Shown piece by piece: positions 1-8,720 of a stretch of 36,855 bases of DNA. Position numbers and translations under genes: made by a program. Numbering within the stretch: the first letter of the stretch is position 1; every line of letters starts with the position of its first letter. The stretch lies in assembly GCF_024171885.1 (NCBI RefSeq), contig NZ_JAMTCP010000057.1:1-36855 (forward strand). Reading direction: 5' to 3'. The DNA is from Streptoalloteichus tenebrarius. Its GTDB lineage: Bacteria > Actinomycetota > Actinomycetes > Mycobacteriales > Pseudonocardiaceae. The notes below the pieces were generated by a model. That model did no database searches, was not told where the DNA came from, and saw only the letters and a program-made list of their open reading frames with translations.

Positions 1-44
1 ACCGCACCGGACCGCACCGCACCGCACCGCACCGCACCGCACCG
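1..44. repeat. ACCGC 5-bp tandem repeat at window edge
   Basis: About nine head-to-tail copies of ACCGC, one of them ACCGG, run from the first base to about 44. The array may continue outside the window. It lies in the intergenic space beyond the end of the jag operon. The rest of 1-307 holds only the hairpin at 149-186; I see no gene there. Confidence 0.85.
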
Positions 45-148
45 AGGATCGGACGATACCGAGGCTGACGGGGAGAGAAGCGCTTTCCCCGGCCCCGTTG
101 CCGACGACCAGAACCTCAGGCTTCCCCGACACGGCAGGCCTCACGAAC

Positions 149-186
149 GAGGACGCTCGGCTGGGAGATCCCAACCGAGCGTCCTC
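149..186 (-). terminator. Hairpin terminator downstream of jag operon
   Basis: GAGGACGCTCGG (149-160) pairs perfectly with CCGAGCGTCCTC (175-186), and an inner TGGGA/TCCCA (162-166 with 169-173) extends the stem across one mismatch. It lies about 120 bases past the jag stop in the direction of the leftward operon. There is no strong U-tract, as is common in actinobacteria. It could act on either strand. Confidence 0.65.
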
Positions 187-307
187 CGCGGCGGTCGACC
201 GGAGTCGGTGTCTCTTCCCGGTCTGTTCCGGGCCCGCTCCGAGTCTGTTCAGTTGTCCCGTCAGCCGCGCGTTCCCCGCCAGGTCCGCGTGAGCCGAGGG
301 GAGGGGA

Positions 308-859
308 TCAGTCCTTCTTGAAGACGACGACCCGCCGGTTGGGCTCCTCGCCCTCGCTCTCGCTGTGCACGCCGCCCACCTTGGCGACCGCGTCGTGCAC
401 GACCTTCCGCTCGAACGGCGTCATCGGCTGGAGCCGCGCCGCCTTGCCCGTCGCGAGCACCTTCTCCGCCGTGGCGCGACCGAGGTCGGCCAGCTCGCTG
501 CGCCGGTTCGCCCGCCATCCCGCGATGTCCAGCATGAGCCGGCTGCGCGCGCCGGTCTCCTGCTGCACCGCCAGCCGCGTCAGCTCCTGTAGCGCCTCCA
601 GCACCTCGCCGCGACGACCCACCAGCTTGTCCAGGTCGTCCCCGCCGTCGATGCTCACCACGGCGCGGCCGGCCTCGACGTCGAGGTCGATGTCCCCGTC
701 GTAGTCGAGCAGGTCGAGCAGCCGCTCCAGGTAGTCGCCGGCGATGTCGCCCTCCCGGACGAGGAGCTCCTCCAGCTCGGCGGGCGAGCTGGCCTTGTCC
801 CCGTCCCGGTCGGTGTCGACGTCCCGGTCGGCACCGGACGCCTGCAACGTCTCCGACAC
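308..859 (-). CDS. jag: Jag/KhpB-family RNA-binding protein (KH + R3H)
   Basis: A 183-residue protein with the Jag (SpoIIIJ-associated, KhpB) layout. An acidic N-terminal stretch (about 1-40) is followed by a KH-type RNA-binding domain with the loop GRRGEVLEALQ near residue 83, then an R3H domain near the C-terminus ending in VVVFKKD. Family members bind RNA and influence cell division and envelope growth in Gram-positives. The start is GTG at 859, preceded by a GAGGAGA ribosome binding site. It lies 63 bases downstream of yidC on the same strand, the usual yidC-jag pairing, so co-transcription is likely. The assignment to the family is firm; the RNA targets are unknown. Confidence 0.93.
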   Translation of the reverse strand: MSETLQASGADRDVDTDRDGDKASSPAELEELLVREGDIAGDYLERLLDLLDYDGDIDLDVEAGRAVVSIDGGDDLDKLVGRRGEVLEALQELTRLAVQQETGARSRLMLDIAGWRANRRSELADLGRATAEKVLATGKAARLQPMTPFERKVVHDAVAKVGGVHSESEGEEPNRRVVVFKKD

Positions 860-922
860 CGTGTCTCCTCTCGGATCTGTCCCGGTCCGCCCGTCGTCGG
901 GGCAGGACCGGGACCGCTCGGC

Positions 923-1933
923 TCAGCGGCGCTTGCGCGCCTGCTTGGGCTTGTGCTGCTGCTTCTTGGCGCGGGAGCCGTCCGCGACGATGCCGGGCGT
1001 CTCGGCCGGCTTCACCGCCGCCGACCCGGCGGTCTCCCCGGACTCCTTGCCGGAGGGCGTCTCACCGGCCGGGCGGGTGGCCTTCTGGCGCACCGGCTTC
1101 TGCCCCGGCTTCGGGGCCAACGCCTGCCGCTGGACGGAGACGGCCTCCTTCTTGGCCTCCTCCTCGCGGTCCAGGCGGTGGTACACGACGTACTGCTGAC
1201 CCAGCGTCCACATGTTGTTGGAGAGCCAGTAGAGCAGGATCGCGATGGGGAAGAAGGGGCCACCGGCGAGCACGCCCAGCGGGAACAGGTACATCGTGAC
1301 CTTGTTCATGATGGCGGTCTGCGGGTTGGCCGCCGCCGCCGAGGTCTGCCTGGCCACCGAGTGCCGCGCGGTGAAGTGGGTCGCGACGCTGGCCACCAGC
1401 ATCAGCGGGATCGCCACGAGCGCGACGTGCGACCGCTCGACGCCGAAGTTGGCCAGCTCCTGGTTCGACATGCTGATCCAGGTGTTCAGCTTCGCGCCGA
1501 AGATGCTGGCCTGGTTGAACGAGTCGACCTCGGCCGCGCCGAAGATGTAGTTCTCGGTCTTGCCGGGCCGGAACTCCTTCAGCACGTGGAACAGACCGAT
1601 GAAGACCGGGATCTGCACCAGCGCGGGCAGGCAGCCACCCAGCGGGTTCACCCCGTGCTCGGCCTGGAGCTTCTGCATCTCCTGGGCGAGCTTCTGCCGG
1701 TCGTTGCCGTACTTCTCCTGGAGCTTCTTGATCTGCGGGGCGAACTCCTGCATCTTCCGCATCGACCGCATCTGGTGCAGCATCGGCTTGAAGAGCAGGG
1801 CGCGCAGCGTGAAGACCAGGAAGACCACGGCCAGGGCCCAGGCCGCGCCGGTGGACGGCCCGAACACTGCGCCGAAGACCTTGTGCCAGAACCAGAGGAT
1901 GGCTGACACCGGGTAGTAGATGAAGTTCAGCAC
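923..1933 (-). CDS. yidC: Membrane protein insertase YidC
   Basis: A YidC/Oxa1/Alb3 insertase of 336 residues that places membrane proteins into the cytoplasmic membrane with or without SecYEG. It begins with the typical actinobacterial start (M)LNFIYYPVSAILWFWHKVFG. The core has the cytoplasmic loop after the first membrane segments (MRKMQEFAPQIKKLQEKYG) and the NPLGGCLPALVQIPVFIGLF segment, then further membrane helices and a Lys/Arg-rich tail. I chose the GTG at 1933 because the family start matches and GAGGAG lies just upstream. An upstream in-frame start at 1990 would overlap yidD and add a non-conserved leader. It is four bases from yidD, so the two are translationally close. Confidence 0.95.
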   Translation of the reverse strand: MLNFIYYPVSAILWFWHKVFGAVFGPSTGAAWALAVVFLVFTLRALLFKPMLHQMRSMRKMQEFAPQIKKLQEKYGNDRQKLAQEMQKLQAEHGVNPLGGCLPALVQIPVFIGLFHVLKEFRPGKTENYIFGAAEVDSFNQASIFGAKLNTWISMSNQELANFGVERSHVALVAIPLMLVASVATHFTARHSVARQTSAAAANPQTAIMNKVTMYLFPLGVLAGGPFFPIAILLYWLSNNMWTLGQQYVVYHRLDREEEAKKEAVSVQRQALAPKPGQKPVRQKATRPAGETPSGKESGETAGSAAVKPAETPGIVADGSRAKKQQHKPKQARKRR

Positions 1934-1937
1934 AGAC

Positions 1938-2282
1938 CTACTCCTCGGCAGGGGTGTGTGGGGACCAGCCGGCTCCGCCGGCCGACTCACTCGGTGCCCG
2001 CTCGGCGCCGTCGTCGCGCTGGGGACCCCGCGGCGGGACCGGGTCCAGGCCTCCAGGGTGCCAGGGGCCGCAGCGCGACAGGCGGCGGACAGTCAGCCAG
2101 GCGCCGCGCACCGCGCCGTGGACCGTCAACGCCTCGACCGCGTACGTGCTACAGGTCGGGTGGAACCGGCACGTCGGCGGGAGGTACGGGGAGATCCAGC
2201 GCCGGTAGCCGCGGATCGGCGCCAGCAGGACCCTGGCGAGCGGGCTCGGCCGCCCGCCGGCCCCACCGGGCGAGGGACTCAT
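1938..2282 (-). CDS. yidD: Membrane protein insertion efficiency factor YidD
   Basis: A 114-residue YidD-family protein. The conserved core reads [34 protein letters not shown], with the family's Cys residues, then [24 protein letters not shown]. The C-terminal 35 residues are a variable acidic/Gly-rich tail. YidD proteins sit at the inner face of the membrane and help YidC-dependent insertion. The ATG at 2282 overlaps the rnpA stop (ATGA, four bases), indicating translational coupling. The yidC start lies four bases past its stop. Confidence 0.95.
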   Translation of the reverse strand: MSPSPGGAGGRPSPLARVLLAPIRGYRRWISPYLPPTCRFHPTCSTYAVEALTVHGAVRGAWLTVRRLSRCGPWHPGGLDPVPPRGPQRDDGAERAPSESAGGAGWSPHTPAEE

Positions 2283-2725
2283 GCCACACCCGCCGCCGGG
2301 TCGCGGGGGGAGTCCTCGGGAAGCAGTCGGAGTCGACGCAACGCCGCGTCGAGGTCGGCGGCCAGCTCGGCGCTGGTCGCCTCGGCGGCCGGGGGCAGCG
2401 CCCGCACCACGAGTTCGAGGTCGGCGGGCAGCACCGGGAGCCGGTCGCGCACCACGTGCCGCAACCGGCGCAACACCCCGTGACGGACGACGGAGCCGCC
2501 CACGGCCTTGCTCACGACGAAGCCCACCCGGGCCGGACCGAGCCCTGCCCGGGTGGGCGATGTCTGCTCCGCTCCGTGCCCCTCCGCCCGCCGCTCGCGC
2601 TCAGGGGCGACGGCGTCGCCCCGCATCGCGTGCAGCACGAGCCGGGCCCGCCCGGCACGACGGCCGCGGCGAACCACCAGTGCGAAGTCCTGGCCGCGGG
2701 TCAGCCGGGCGGCCGCGGGAAGCAC
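2279..2725 (-). CDS. rnpA: Ribonuclease P protein component
   Basis: The 148-residue protein subunit of RNase P, which helps the catalytic RNA remove 5' leaders from tRNA precursors. The N-terminus [24 protein letters not shown] and the central [24 protein letters not shown] are characteristic. The usual RNR signature reads RHG here, then LRRLR, a relaxed form; actinobacterial versions are already variable at this place. A linker of about 25 residues ([10 protein letters not shown] onward) is inserted before the central strand. The start is GTG at 2725, 14 bases after the rpmH stop, the standard rpmH-rnpA pair. Identification rests on motif and context. Confidence 0.92.
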   Translation of the reverse strand: MLPAAARLTRGQDFALVVRRGRRAGRARLVLHAMRGDAVAPERERRAEGHGAEQTSPTRAGLGPARVGFVVSKAVGGSVVRHGVLRRLRHVVRDRLPVLPADLELVVRALPPAAEATSAELAADLDAALRRLRLLPEDSPRDPAAGVA

Positions 2726-2739
2726 GGCGCGACGGGTTC

Positions 2740-2883
2740 TCAGGCGGACAGTTCGACGCGACCCTTGCGACGGCGAGCGGCCAGGATGGCGCGGCCGGCG
2801 CGGGTGCGCATGCGCAGCCGGAACCCGTGGGTCTTGGCGCGGCGGCGGTTGTTGGGCTGGAAGGTGCGCTTGCCCTTGCTCAC
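2740..2883 (-). CDS. rpmH: 50S ribosomal protein L34
   Basis: Ribosomal protein L34, 47 residues, the usual actinobacterial length: (M)[20 protein letters not shown] followed by [20 protein letters not shown]. The reading frame stays open upstream to 3060, but the family start is the GTG at 2883, so the longer version is not used. It is the first gene of the leftward rpmH-rnpA-yidD-yidC-jag operon and diverges from dnaA across a 562-bp gap. Confidence 0.97.
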   Translation of the reverse strand: MSKGKRTFQPNNRRRAKTHGFRLRMRTRAGRAILAARRRKGRVELSA

Positions 2884-3049
2884 GGCGGTTCTCCCGGTGC
2901 TCACTGCAGGCAGGTCTGGGGTCGTCTCCGATCGCTGTTCACGAGCCATGGCTCGGGAGCGCAGCGACCCGAAGTCACTGAGTCGGGGGAGTGTCGGGCA
3001 CCGTTCCGGCACAGCACGACACGCCCGCCACTCAGCGGGAGACCGTACG

Positions 3050-3079
3050 AGACTACGCACCCGGGAGGGTCCAGCTCAA
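3050..3079 (-). promoter_or_regulatory. Candidate rpmH operon promoter
   Basis: Reading leftward, TTGAGC (3079-3074), an 18-base spacer and TAGTCT (3055-3050) resemble a housekeeping sigma promoter. It would give a 5' leader of about 160 bases before rpmH. This is a pattern match only. Confidence 0.35.
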
Positions 3080-3307
3080 ATCAGGGGTCCTCCCGAGGGC
3101 GGGGGACGAGCCTCCGACACGCCACGCAGAGCGTCGCTGCTTGCCTGGCGAGCCAGTGTTGTGGCATCGCGCACACCTTGTTAGCGTGCCCCTCCACGAT
3201 CGCCTCGCCGGAGGGCGGAGAAGGGGGAGACGGCGCCGGCGTGTGCCGCGGCACGCCGGGGGGCTGTGGGGGGCTCCGGCTCGATCCGTCGTACCTTCAT
3301 GCACAGT

Positions 3308-3316
3308 TGTGGACAA
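3308..3316 (-). promoter_or_regulatory. DnaA box in dnaA promoter region
   Basis: TGTGGACAA is the exact complement of the actinobacterial consensus TTGTCCACA. It lies 130 bases upstream of the dnaA start, where DnaA binding could autoregulate dnaA, as known in several bacteria. The regulatory role is inference. Confidence 0.7.
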
Positions 3317-3445
3317 CTTTGTGGACGCCCGTATCGTCCCGGTGTCGGCGTCCACGATCAGGGCTTGCTTCGCCTGAGTGGGCCCGACCGAACCGGATCA
3401 CCGGCAGGGTGACCCGGCTACCGGCGAGGGGAGGGGAGCCCGCAG

Positions 3446-5122
3446 GTGTCCGACCACCAGACCGACCTCGGTCTCGTGTGGGAACAGGTGGTGCACGAGT
3501 TGTCCTCGGGCACCCTGTCCCCGCAGCAACGCGCCTGGATGCGGGTGACCCGCCCGATCGGGCTGCTGGACGGCACCGCCCTGCTGGCCGCCCCGAGCGA
3601 GTTCGCCAAGGACGCGATCGAGCGCGTGCTGCGGGAACCGATCACCGCCGCGCTCTCGCGCCGCCTCGGCCGCCCGGTGTCCCTCGCGGTGAAGGTGGAC
3701 ACGGCCGCGCCGGTCCCGGCGCCCGTCCCCCCACCGGTGCACCCCGTGCCGCCGGGCCCGTCCGCCTCGCGGATCCCGCCGGTCCCCGCGCGGCCGGTGG
3801 AGAGCATCTCCCCGCTCGACCCGCCCCTGGGGCCGGGCGCGGCGACGACGGTGCTCGCCGGGCCGCTGGCCCCCGGCTCGATGAGCCCGGCGCCCATCGG
3901 CGCCGGTCCCGCCGGGTACCCCGCGCCCGCGCCACCGCACTCGCTGTCCCCGCCGGGCGGCCAGCCCGCCGAGGAGGGCGACGGCGAGGAGGAGGTGGAC
4001 GAGGAGCGCGAGGCACTGGCCACGGTCCACGAGATCTGGCCCACGTTCTCCGGCGCGGCGGCCGCGCAGCCCAGCCGCCCGCCGTCGCAGACCAGGCTGA
4101 ACGAGAAGTACACCTTCGACACGTTCGTCATCGGCGCCTCCAACCGGTTCGCGCACGCCGCGGCGGTGGCGGTGTCCGAGGCTCCGGCCCGCGCCTACAA
4201 CCCGCTGTTCATCTGGGGTGAGTCCGGGCTCGGCAAGACCCACCTGCTGCACGCCGTCGGGCACTACGCGCAGCGCCTGTTCCCCGGCATGCGGGTGCGG
4301 TACGTGTCGACGGAGGAGTTCACCAACGAGTTCATCAACTCGCTGCGGGACGACCGCAAGGTCGCCTTCCAACGCCGGTACCGGGACGTCGACGTGCTGT
4401 TGGTCGACGACATCCAGTTCCTGGAGGGCAAGGAGGGCACCCAGGAGGAGTTCTTCCACACCTTCAACACGCTCCACAACGCGAACAAGCAGATCGTGGT
4501 CTCCTCGGACCGGCCGCCGAAGCGGCTGGAGACGCTGGAGGACCGGCTGCGCACCCGGTTCGAGTGGGGTCTGATCACCGACATCCAGCCGCCCGAGCTG
4601 GAGACGCGGATCGCGATCCTGCGGAAGAAGGCCGCCCAGGACCGGCTGGCCGCGCCGGCGGAGGTGCTGGAGTTCATCGCCGCCCGGATCGAGCGCAACA
4701 TCCGGGAGCTGGAGGGCGCGCTGATCCGGGTCACCGCGTTCGCGTCGCTGAACCGGCAGCCGGTGGACGTCCACCTGGCCGAGATCGTGCTGCGCGACCT
4801 GATCCCGGACTCGCACCAGCCGGAGATCACGGCGCCCATGATCATGGCGGCGACCGCGGAGTTCTTCGGCGTGGGCATCGACGACCTGTGCGGCCCCGGC
4901 AAGACCAAGGCGCTCGCCCAGGCCAGGCAGATCGCCATGTACCTGTGCCGGGAGCTGACCGACCTGTCGCTGCCCAAGATCGGCCAGACCTTCGGCGGCC
5001 GCGACCACACCACGGTCATGTACGCCGACAAGAAGATCCGCAAGGAGATGGCCGAGCGGCGCCGCATCTACGACCAGGTGCAGGAGCTGACCGCCCGGAT
5101 CAAGCAGCGCGCCCGCGGCTGA
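3446..5122 (+). CDS. dnaA: Chromosomal replication initiator DnaA
   Basis: The 558-residue AAA+ initiator that binds DnaA boxes, opens oriC and recruits the helicase. Domain I covers about residues 1-90. A long Pro/Ala/Gly-rich domain II (about 90-220) accounts for the length above the Mycobacterium protein. Domain III has Walker A GESGLGKT (258-265) and Walker B with VDD at 320-322. Domain IV ends with the DNA-binding signature [10 protein letters not shown] (around 518-527). The start is GTG at 3446 after GAGGGGAG. It is followed by oriC, the usual actinobacterial dnaA-oriC-dnaN order. Confidence 0.98.
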   Translation: MSDHQTDLGLVWEQVVHELSSGTLSPQQRAWMRVTRPIGLLDGTALLAAPSEFAKDAIERVLREPITAALSRRLGRPVSLAVKVDTAAPVPAPVPPPVHPVPPGPSASRIPPVPARPVESISPLDPPLGPGAATTVLAGPLAPGSMSPAPIGAGPAGYPAPAPPHSLSPPGGQPAEEGDGEEEVDEEREALATVHEIWPTFSGAAAAQPSRPPSQTRLNEKYTFDTFVIGASNRFAHAAAVAVSEAPARAYNPLFIWGESGLGKTHLLHAVGHYAQRLFPGMRVRYVSTEEFTNEFINSLRDDRKVAFQRRYRDVDVLLVDDIQFLEGKEGTQEEFFHTFNTLHNANKQIVVSSDRPPKRLETLEDRLRTRFEWGLITDIQPPELETRIAILRKKAAQDRLAAPAEVLEFIAARIERNIRELEGALIRVTAFASLNRQPVDVHLAEIVLRDLIPDSHQPEITAPMIMAATAEFFGVGIDDLCGPGKTKALAQARQIAMYLCRELTDLSLPKIGQTFGGRDHTTVMYADKKIRKEMAERRRIYDQVQELTARIKQRARG

Positions 5123-5783
5123 GGCCGGGCCGCTCCCCTTCCGTCACCACCCGTTCCCCCGGCGTCGGCGCACGCCCGCGTCCCCCTCGGGGCCGCGGCG
5201 GCCCGCCGTCCGGGGCGGGATCTTTTCTGGTGGTGTGAGGGCCGCGCCTGGTCCTGCCCGACTCGGAAAGGTCGGCGTTCGCCGCCGGTGTCCTCACCCT
5301 CGCCGGTGTCGGCCTCCGGCCGCGCCCTGACCCGGGTCGAGACGGTCGGCGACGCGCGGAACGAGCGGGGACACGCGCCCCCAGGCGGACGCCAGACGCG
5401 AGTTCGGGCGAACAAGCCCCCTGTCGTGACCGGTCGGCGTCGCAGGGGCGCCGACGTGCGTCCGCCCTCGGTCATGACCGCCGAGCCGGGGACCGGCCCT
5501 GCGGCGCGAACGCCGGTTCTCCTCGACTGGTCAGGGCCTGGTGGACGCCCTGGAGGCCGGCCGGGTGGCGCGTTCGGCCCGGTGTGCCGACCCCCGCCAG
5601 GACGGCGGGGTTAACGAGTTCGCGTGCCCGAGACGCAGCCTCCACCGGATTCGTTTTGTCCCGCGTCCGAGCGGCGGCCGGCCGCGTCGCGGAGCGCCGC
5701 GAGACCCCCGACCCGACCCTCCGGGAAGGCCTTCGAGGGGGTCCGGCCGCCCCCTGCGGGAGCCCTCCGACCCCCTCGCGGCG

Positions 5784-5839
5784 CGAACTTTTCTGCCCCT
5801 GTGGGCACTCGATCGGGTGTGGACAACCAGAAAAGTTCG
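5784..5839. repeat. 12-bp inverted repeat around a DnaA box in oriC
   Basis: CGAACTTTTCTG (5784-5795) and CAGAAAAGTTCG (5828-5839) are perfect inverted copies 32 bases apart. The perfect DnaA box at 5818-5826 lies just inside the right arm. The arms are far more A/T-rich than their surroundings, suggesting a specific binding site or cruciform. No known protein site is recognised. Confidence 0.8.
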
Positions 5840-6040
5840 AGATCCACGCCACCGGGAGCCTGTGCACGCCCTGGGGACTAGTCGACCCACATCTGTGGAG
5901 AACCCTGTGGAGAACTCGGGCTTCCTGTGGAGCGTTTGGAGCGGCCGCCGAGTTGTCCACGGGTGGCCCGAGTTGTCCACGGGCTCCATCCACCGGTGCT
6001 CCACAACGGCGCAGGGCCGCTGACCTGCGGTTTCAGGTAG

Positions 6041-6071
6041 TTGTCCACACTGTTCACAGCCCCTACTACTA
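6041..6071 (+). promoter_or_regulatory. Putative DnaA-trio unwinding element of oriC
   Basis: A perfect DnaA box TTGTCCACA (6041-6049) and a weak one CTGTTCACA (6050-6058) are followed by the spacer GCCC and CTACTACTA (6063-6071). The opposite strand of the last part reads TAGTAGTAG, three DnaA-trio units. Box, GC spacer, trio array is the order described for the basal unwinding system of Bacillus subtilis oriC. Here it borders the A-rich strip. Confidence 0.6.
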
Positions 6072-6410
6072 CGGCTGTTCATCAATCTCGAAGAGAAAAC
6101 CCAAAGAGCAGTAGGGCGGCGGCGAAGTTGGGGACAGACCGGCCGGGGCGGGGCGAACCCCCGGATGACGGGACCCGCCCGGACGCTCTACGGTGAGTAC
6201 CCACCGCGCCGGTACCCGGCAGCGCCCAGCGCTCCACGGCCCGCCGTCGCCCGGATCGTCTCCGACCCGGCGGCCCGCGGCCCCCGAGTCACGCTCGTCC
6301 TCGTACCGCCGCCGGCTCGTGTTCGACCGACCCGCCGCCCCGACCGCGTCCGTGCTGGTCAGGGCGGTGGGCGGCACCGATGAGCACTGTCGAACTCGAA
6401 AGGACGCCCG

Positions 6411-7553
6411 ATGAAGATCCGCGTCGAGCGCGACGGCCTCGCCGACGCCGTCGCCTGGGTCGCGCGCAGCCTGCCGTCCCGGCCGCCGGTGCCGGTCCTG
6501 GGCGGGGTGTTGCTGGATGCCGGCTCCGGTGAGGGCGGTGAGACCGGGGACACCCTCACCGTCTCCGGGTTCGACTACGAGGTCTCCGCGCAGGTCACCG
6601 TGCCGGCCACCGTCGCGGCCCCCGGTCGCACGCTGGTGTCCGGCCGGCTGCTCGCCGACATCACCAAGGCGCTGCCCAACCACCCCGTGGAGATCGCCGT
6701 CGACGGCGCCAGGGTGACCATCACCTGCGGCAGCTCCCGGTTCAGCCTGCCCACCATGCCGGTCGAGGACTACCCCCAGCTCCCGGCGATGCCGCAGCGG
6801 ACGGGGTCGGTGCTGGGCGAGGTCTTCGGCGAGGCCGTCTCCCAGGTGGCCGTGGCCGCCGGCAAGGACGACACCCTGCCGATGCTGACCGGCGTCCGGC
6901 TGGAGATCGAGGGCGACCGGCTGACCATGGTCGCCACCGACCGGTTCCGGCTCGCGATGCGCGAGTTCGGTTGGGAGCCGTCGGCCCAGGTTGACCCGAC
7001 CGCCGTGCTGGTGCCGGCCCGCACCCTCGCCGAGGCGGCCAAGACCCTGGGCGCCTCGGGCAGCACGGTCGACCTGTCGCTCGGCTCCGGCGACGGCCTG
7101 CTCGGCATGGCCGGCAACGGCAAGCGCACCACCACCCGGCTGCTCGACGCCGAGTTCCCCGGCTACCGCAAGCTGCTGCCCGCCGAGCACAGCGCCGCCG
7201 CGATCGTCGAGGTCGCGCCGCTGGTCGAGGCGATCAAGCGCGTGTCGCTGGTCGCCGAGCGCGGCACCCAGGTCCGGCTGGAGTTCACCGGCTCCGCGGT
7301 GAAGCTCACCGCCGGGGGCGACGACGAGGGCAGCGCCGAGGAGGAGCTGCCCGCCGAGCTGACCGGCGAGCCGCTGACCATCGCGTTCAACCCGAGCTAC
7401 CTGCTCGACGGCCTCGCCGCCGTGCGGACCGACCGGGCGCACCTGTCCTTCACCACACCCACCCGCCCTGCGCTGGTCAAGCCGGTGAACGAGGATGGCG
7501 GGGTGGCCCCGGGCTACCTGTACCTGCTGATGCCGGTGCGGCTGCCCGGCTGA
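6411..7553 (+). CDS. dnaN: DNA polymerase III beta sliding clamp
   Basis: The 380-residue beta clamp, which closes as a dimer around DNA and tethers polymerase III and repair proteins. It starts [21 protein letters not shown] and runs through three structurally repeated domains to the typical end [12 protein letters not shown]. The length fits the family. ATG at 6411 follows AAAGGA. It lies directly after oriC and before gnd, as in Streptomyces and non-tuberculous mycobacteria. A short hairpin (GACGCC/GGCGTC, 7552-7566) begins at the stop codon. Confidence 0.98.
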   Translation: MKIRVERDGLADAVAWVARSLPSRPPVPVLGGVLLDAGSGEGGETGDTLTVSGFDYEVSAQVTVPATVAAPGRTLVSGRLLADITKALPNHPVEIAVDGARVTITCGSSRFSLPTMPVEDYPQLPAMPQRTGSVLGEVFGEAVSQVAVAAGKDDTLPMLTGVRLEIEGDRLTMVATDRFRLAMREFGWEPSAQVDPTAVLVPARTLAEAAKTLGASGSTVDLSLGSGDGLLGMAGNGKRTTTRLLDAEFPGYRKLLPAEHSAAAIVEVAPLVEAIKRVSLVAERGTQVRLEFTGSAVKLTAGGDDEGSAEEELPAELTGEPLTIAFNPSYLLDGLAAVRTDRAHLSFTTPTRPALVKPVNEDGGVAPGYLYLLMPVRLPG

Positions 7554-7638
7554 CGCCACCGGCGTCGGCGCCACCAGCGACAACATCGACATCGCAGTCA
7601 ACGCAGTCGAGTGCCCCAACGGCAGGAGGACAGCAACC

Positions 7639-8550
7639 GTGCAGCTCGGACTCGTCGGTCTCGGCAAGATGGGCTTCAACATGCGGGAGCGGCTGCGCCG
7701 AGCCGGCCACGAGGTCGTCGGTTTCGACCGCAACCAGGAGGTCAGCGACGCGGAGTCGCTGGCCGACATGGTGGGCCGCCTCTCGGCCCCCCGCGTCGTC
7801 TGGGTCATGGTCCCGCACGGCGCTCCCACCAGGGAGACCGTGGAGCGGCTCGGTGAGCTGCTGGAGCCGGGTGACATCGTGATCGAGGGCGGCAACTCGC
7901 GCTGGACCGAGGACCAGGCCAACGCGGCCCTGCTCGCCGAGAAGGGCATCGGCTACCTCGACTGCGGCGTCTCCGGCGGCGTGTGGGGACTGGAGAACGG
8001 CTACGGCCTGATGGTCGGCGGGGACGCCGAGCTGGTCGAGCGGGCCATGCCGATCTTCGACGCGCTGCGCCCCGAGGGGCCGAGGGACGAGGGCTTCGCG
8101 CACGCCGGCGAGGTGGGCGCCGGCCACTTCGCGAAGATGGTCCACAACGGCATCGAGTACGGCCTGATGCAGGCCTACGCCGAGGGGTACGAGCTGCTCG
8201 CCGCGGCCGACGTGGTCAAGGACGTGCCGGCGGTGCTCAAGGCGTGGACCCGGGGCACCGTCGTCCGCTCGTGGCTGCTGGACCTGCTGGTCAACGCGCT
8301 GGGCGAGGACCCGGAGCTGGCCGAGCTGCGCGGCTACGTGGAGGACTCCGGCGAGGGCCGGTGGACCATCGAGGCGGCCATCGCGCACGCCGTGCCGGCC
8401 CCGGTCATGTCGGCGGCGTTGTTCTCCCGGTTCGCCTCGCGCCAGGAGGACTCCCCGGCGATGAAGGCGGTGGCCGCGCTGCGCAACCAGTTCGGTGGCC
8501 ACGCCGTGCACAAGGCCGGCCCCACCTCGGGTGCGGGCGAGGTCAAGTAG
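7639..8550 (+). CDS. gnd: 6-phosphogluconate dehydrogenase, decarboxylating (short type)
   Basis: A 303-residue dehydrogenase that oxidises and decarboxylates 6-phosphogluconate to ribulose 5-phosphate in the pentose phosphate pathway. The N-terminal dinucleotide fold has GLGKMG (residues 7-12). The substrate signature [19 protein letters not shown] and the catalytic stretch [14 protein letters not shown] follow, with helical C-terminal segments. The length is that of the short GndA-like group rather than the 470-residue enzyme; the short group often prefers NAD. The GTG at 7639 is set by AGGAGGA at 7624. Its place between dnaN and recF is widespread in actinobacteria; the link to replication is only positional. 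Confidence 0.93.
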   Translation: MQLGLVGLGKMGFNMRERLRRAGHEVVGFDRNQEVSDAESLADMVGRLSAPRVVWVMVPHGAPTRETVERLGELLEPGDIVIEGGNSRWTEDQANAALLAEKGIGYLDCGVSGGVWGLENGYGLMVGGDAELVERAMPIFDALRPEGPRDEGFAHAGEVGAGHFAKMVHNGIEYGLMQAYAEGYELLAAADVVKDVPAVLKAWTRGTVVRSWLLDLLVNALGEDPELAELRGYVEDSGEGRWTIEAAIAHAVPAPVMSAALFSRFASRQEDSPAMKAVAALRNQFGGHAVHKAGPTSGAGEVK

Positions 8551-8590
8551 GCCCCGGGCCGCCGAGGCCCCCCGAGGACGACGTCTCGTC

Positions 8591-8648
8591 GTCGGCGTTC
8601 CGGTCGCACTGGTCCCTCCGGGTGACCGGAACGCCGACATGGGCGCGG
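8591..8648 (+). terminator. Hairpin after gnd
   Basis: GTCGGCGTTCCGGTC (8591-8605) pairs perfectly over 15 bp with GACCGGAACGCCGAC (8634-8648), loop 28 bases. It lies between gnd and recF, so it may end gnd transcripts and insulate recF. There is no U-tract. Confidence 0.55.
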
Positions 8649-8720
8649 GCGCGCCGGTGGTCCCGCCGCGCGCACCGTCGAGCGCTGCCCCGACCCGCCG
8701 AAACGGGAAGGCTTCCGTTC

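Larger units (their letters stand above)
2884..3445. other. rpmH-dnaA divergent intergenic region
   Basis: A 562-bp gap between the divergent rpmH and dnaA genes without a credible gene. It holds the candidate rpmH promoter and one perfect DnaA box just upstream of dnaA. A weak TTGTGG-N19-TATCGT (3307-3337) overlaps that box and could be the dnaA promoter. Confidence 0.6.
5784..6110. other. oriC: DnaA boxes and unwinding region
   Basis: Perfect DnaA boxes are TGTGGACAA at 5818-5826 and TTGTCCACA at 6041-6049. One-mismatch boxes are TGTGGAGAA at 5894-5902 and 5906-5914, and TTGTCCACG at 5953-5961 and 5973-5981. Weaker ones are TGTGGAGCG at 5926 and CTGTTCACA at 6050-6058. The strip 6061-6110 is unusually A-rich for this genome and probably melts first. 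Box orientation switches from reverse (left) to forward (right). Position between dnaA and dnaN and box density make the oriC call firm; exact limits are not. Confidence 0.93.
5123..6410. other. dnaA-dnaN intergenic region
   Basis: A 1.29-kb gap without a credible gene; open frames here lack coding character. The left half (5123-5780) is G/C-rich and I see no defined element in it. The right half carries the functional-looking origin (5784-6110). The last 300 bases lead to dnaN, with AAAGGA before its ATG. Confidence 0.85.

Noticed and set aside
953..1906. 317-codon rightward frame over yidC
   Set aside because: Antisense to YidC; His/Arg/Leu-rich composition without domains.
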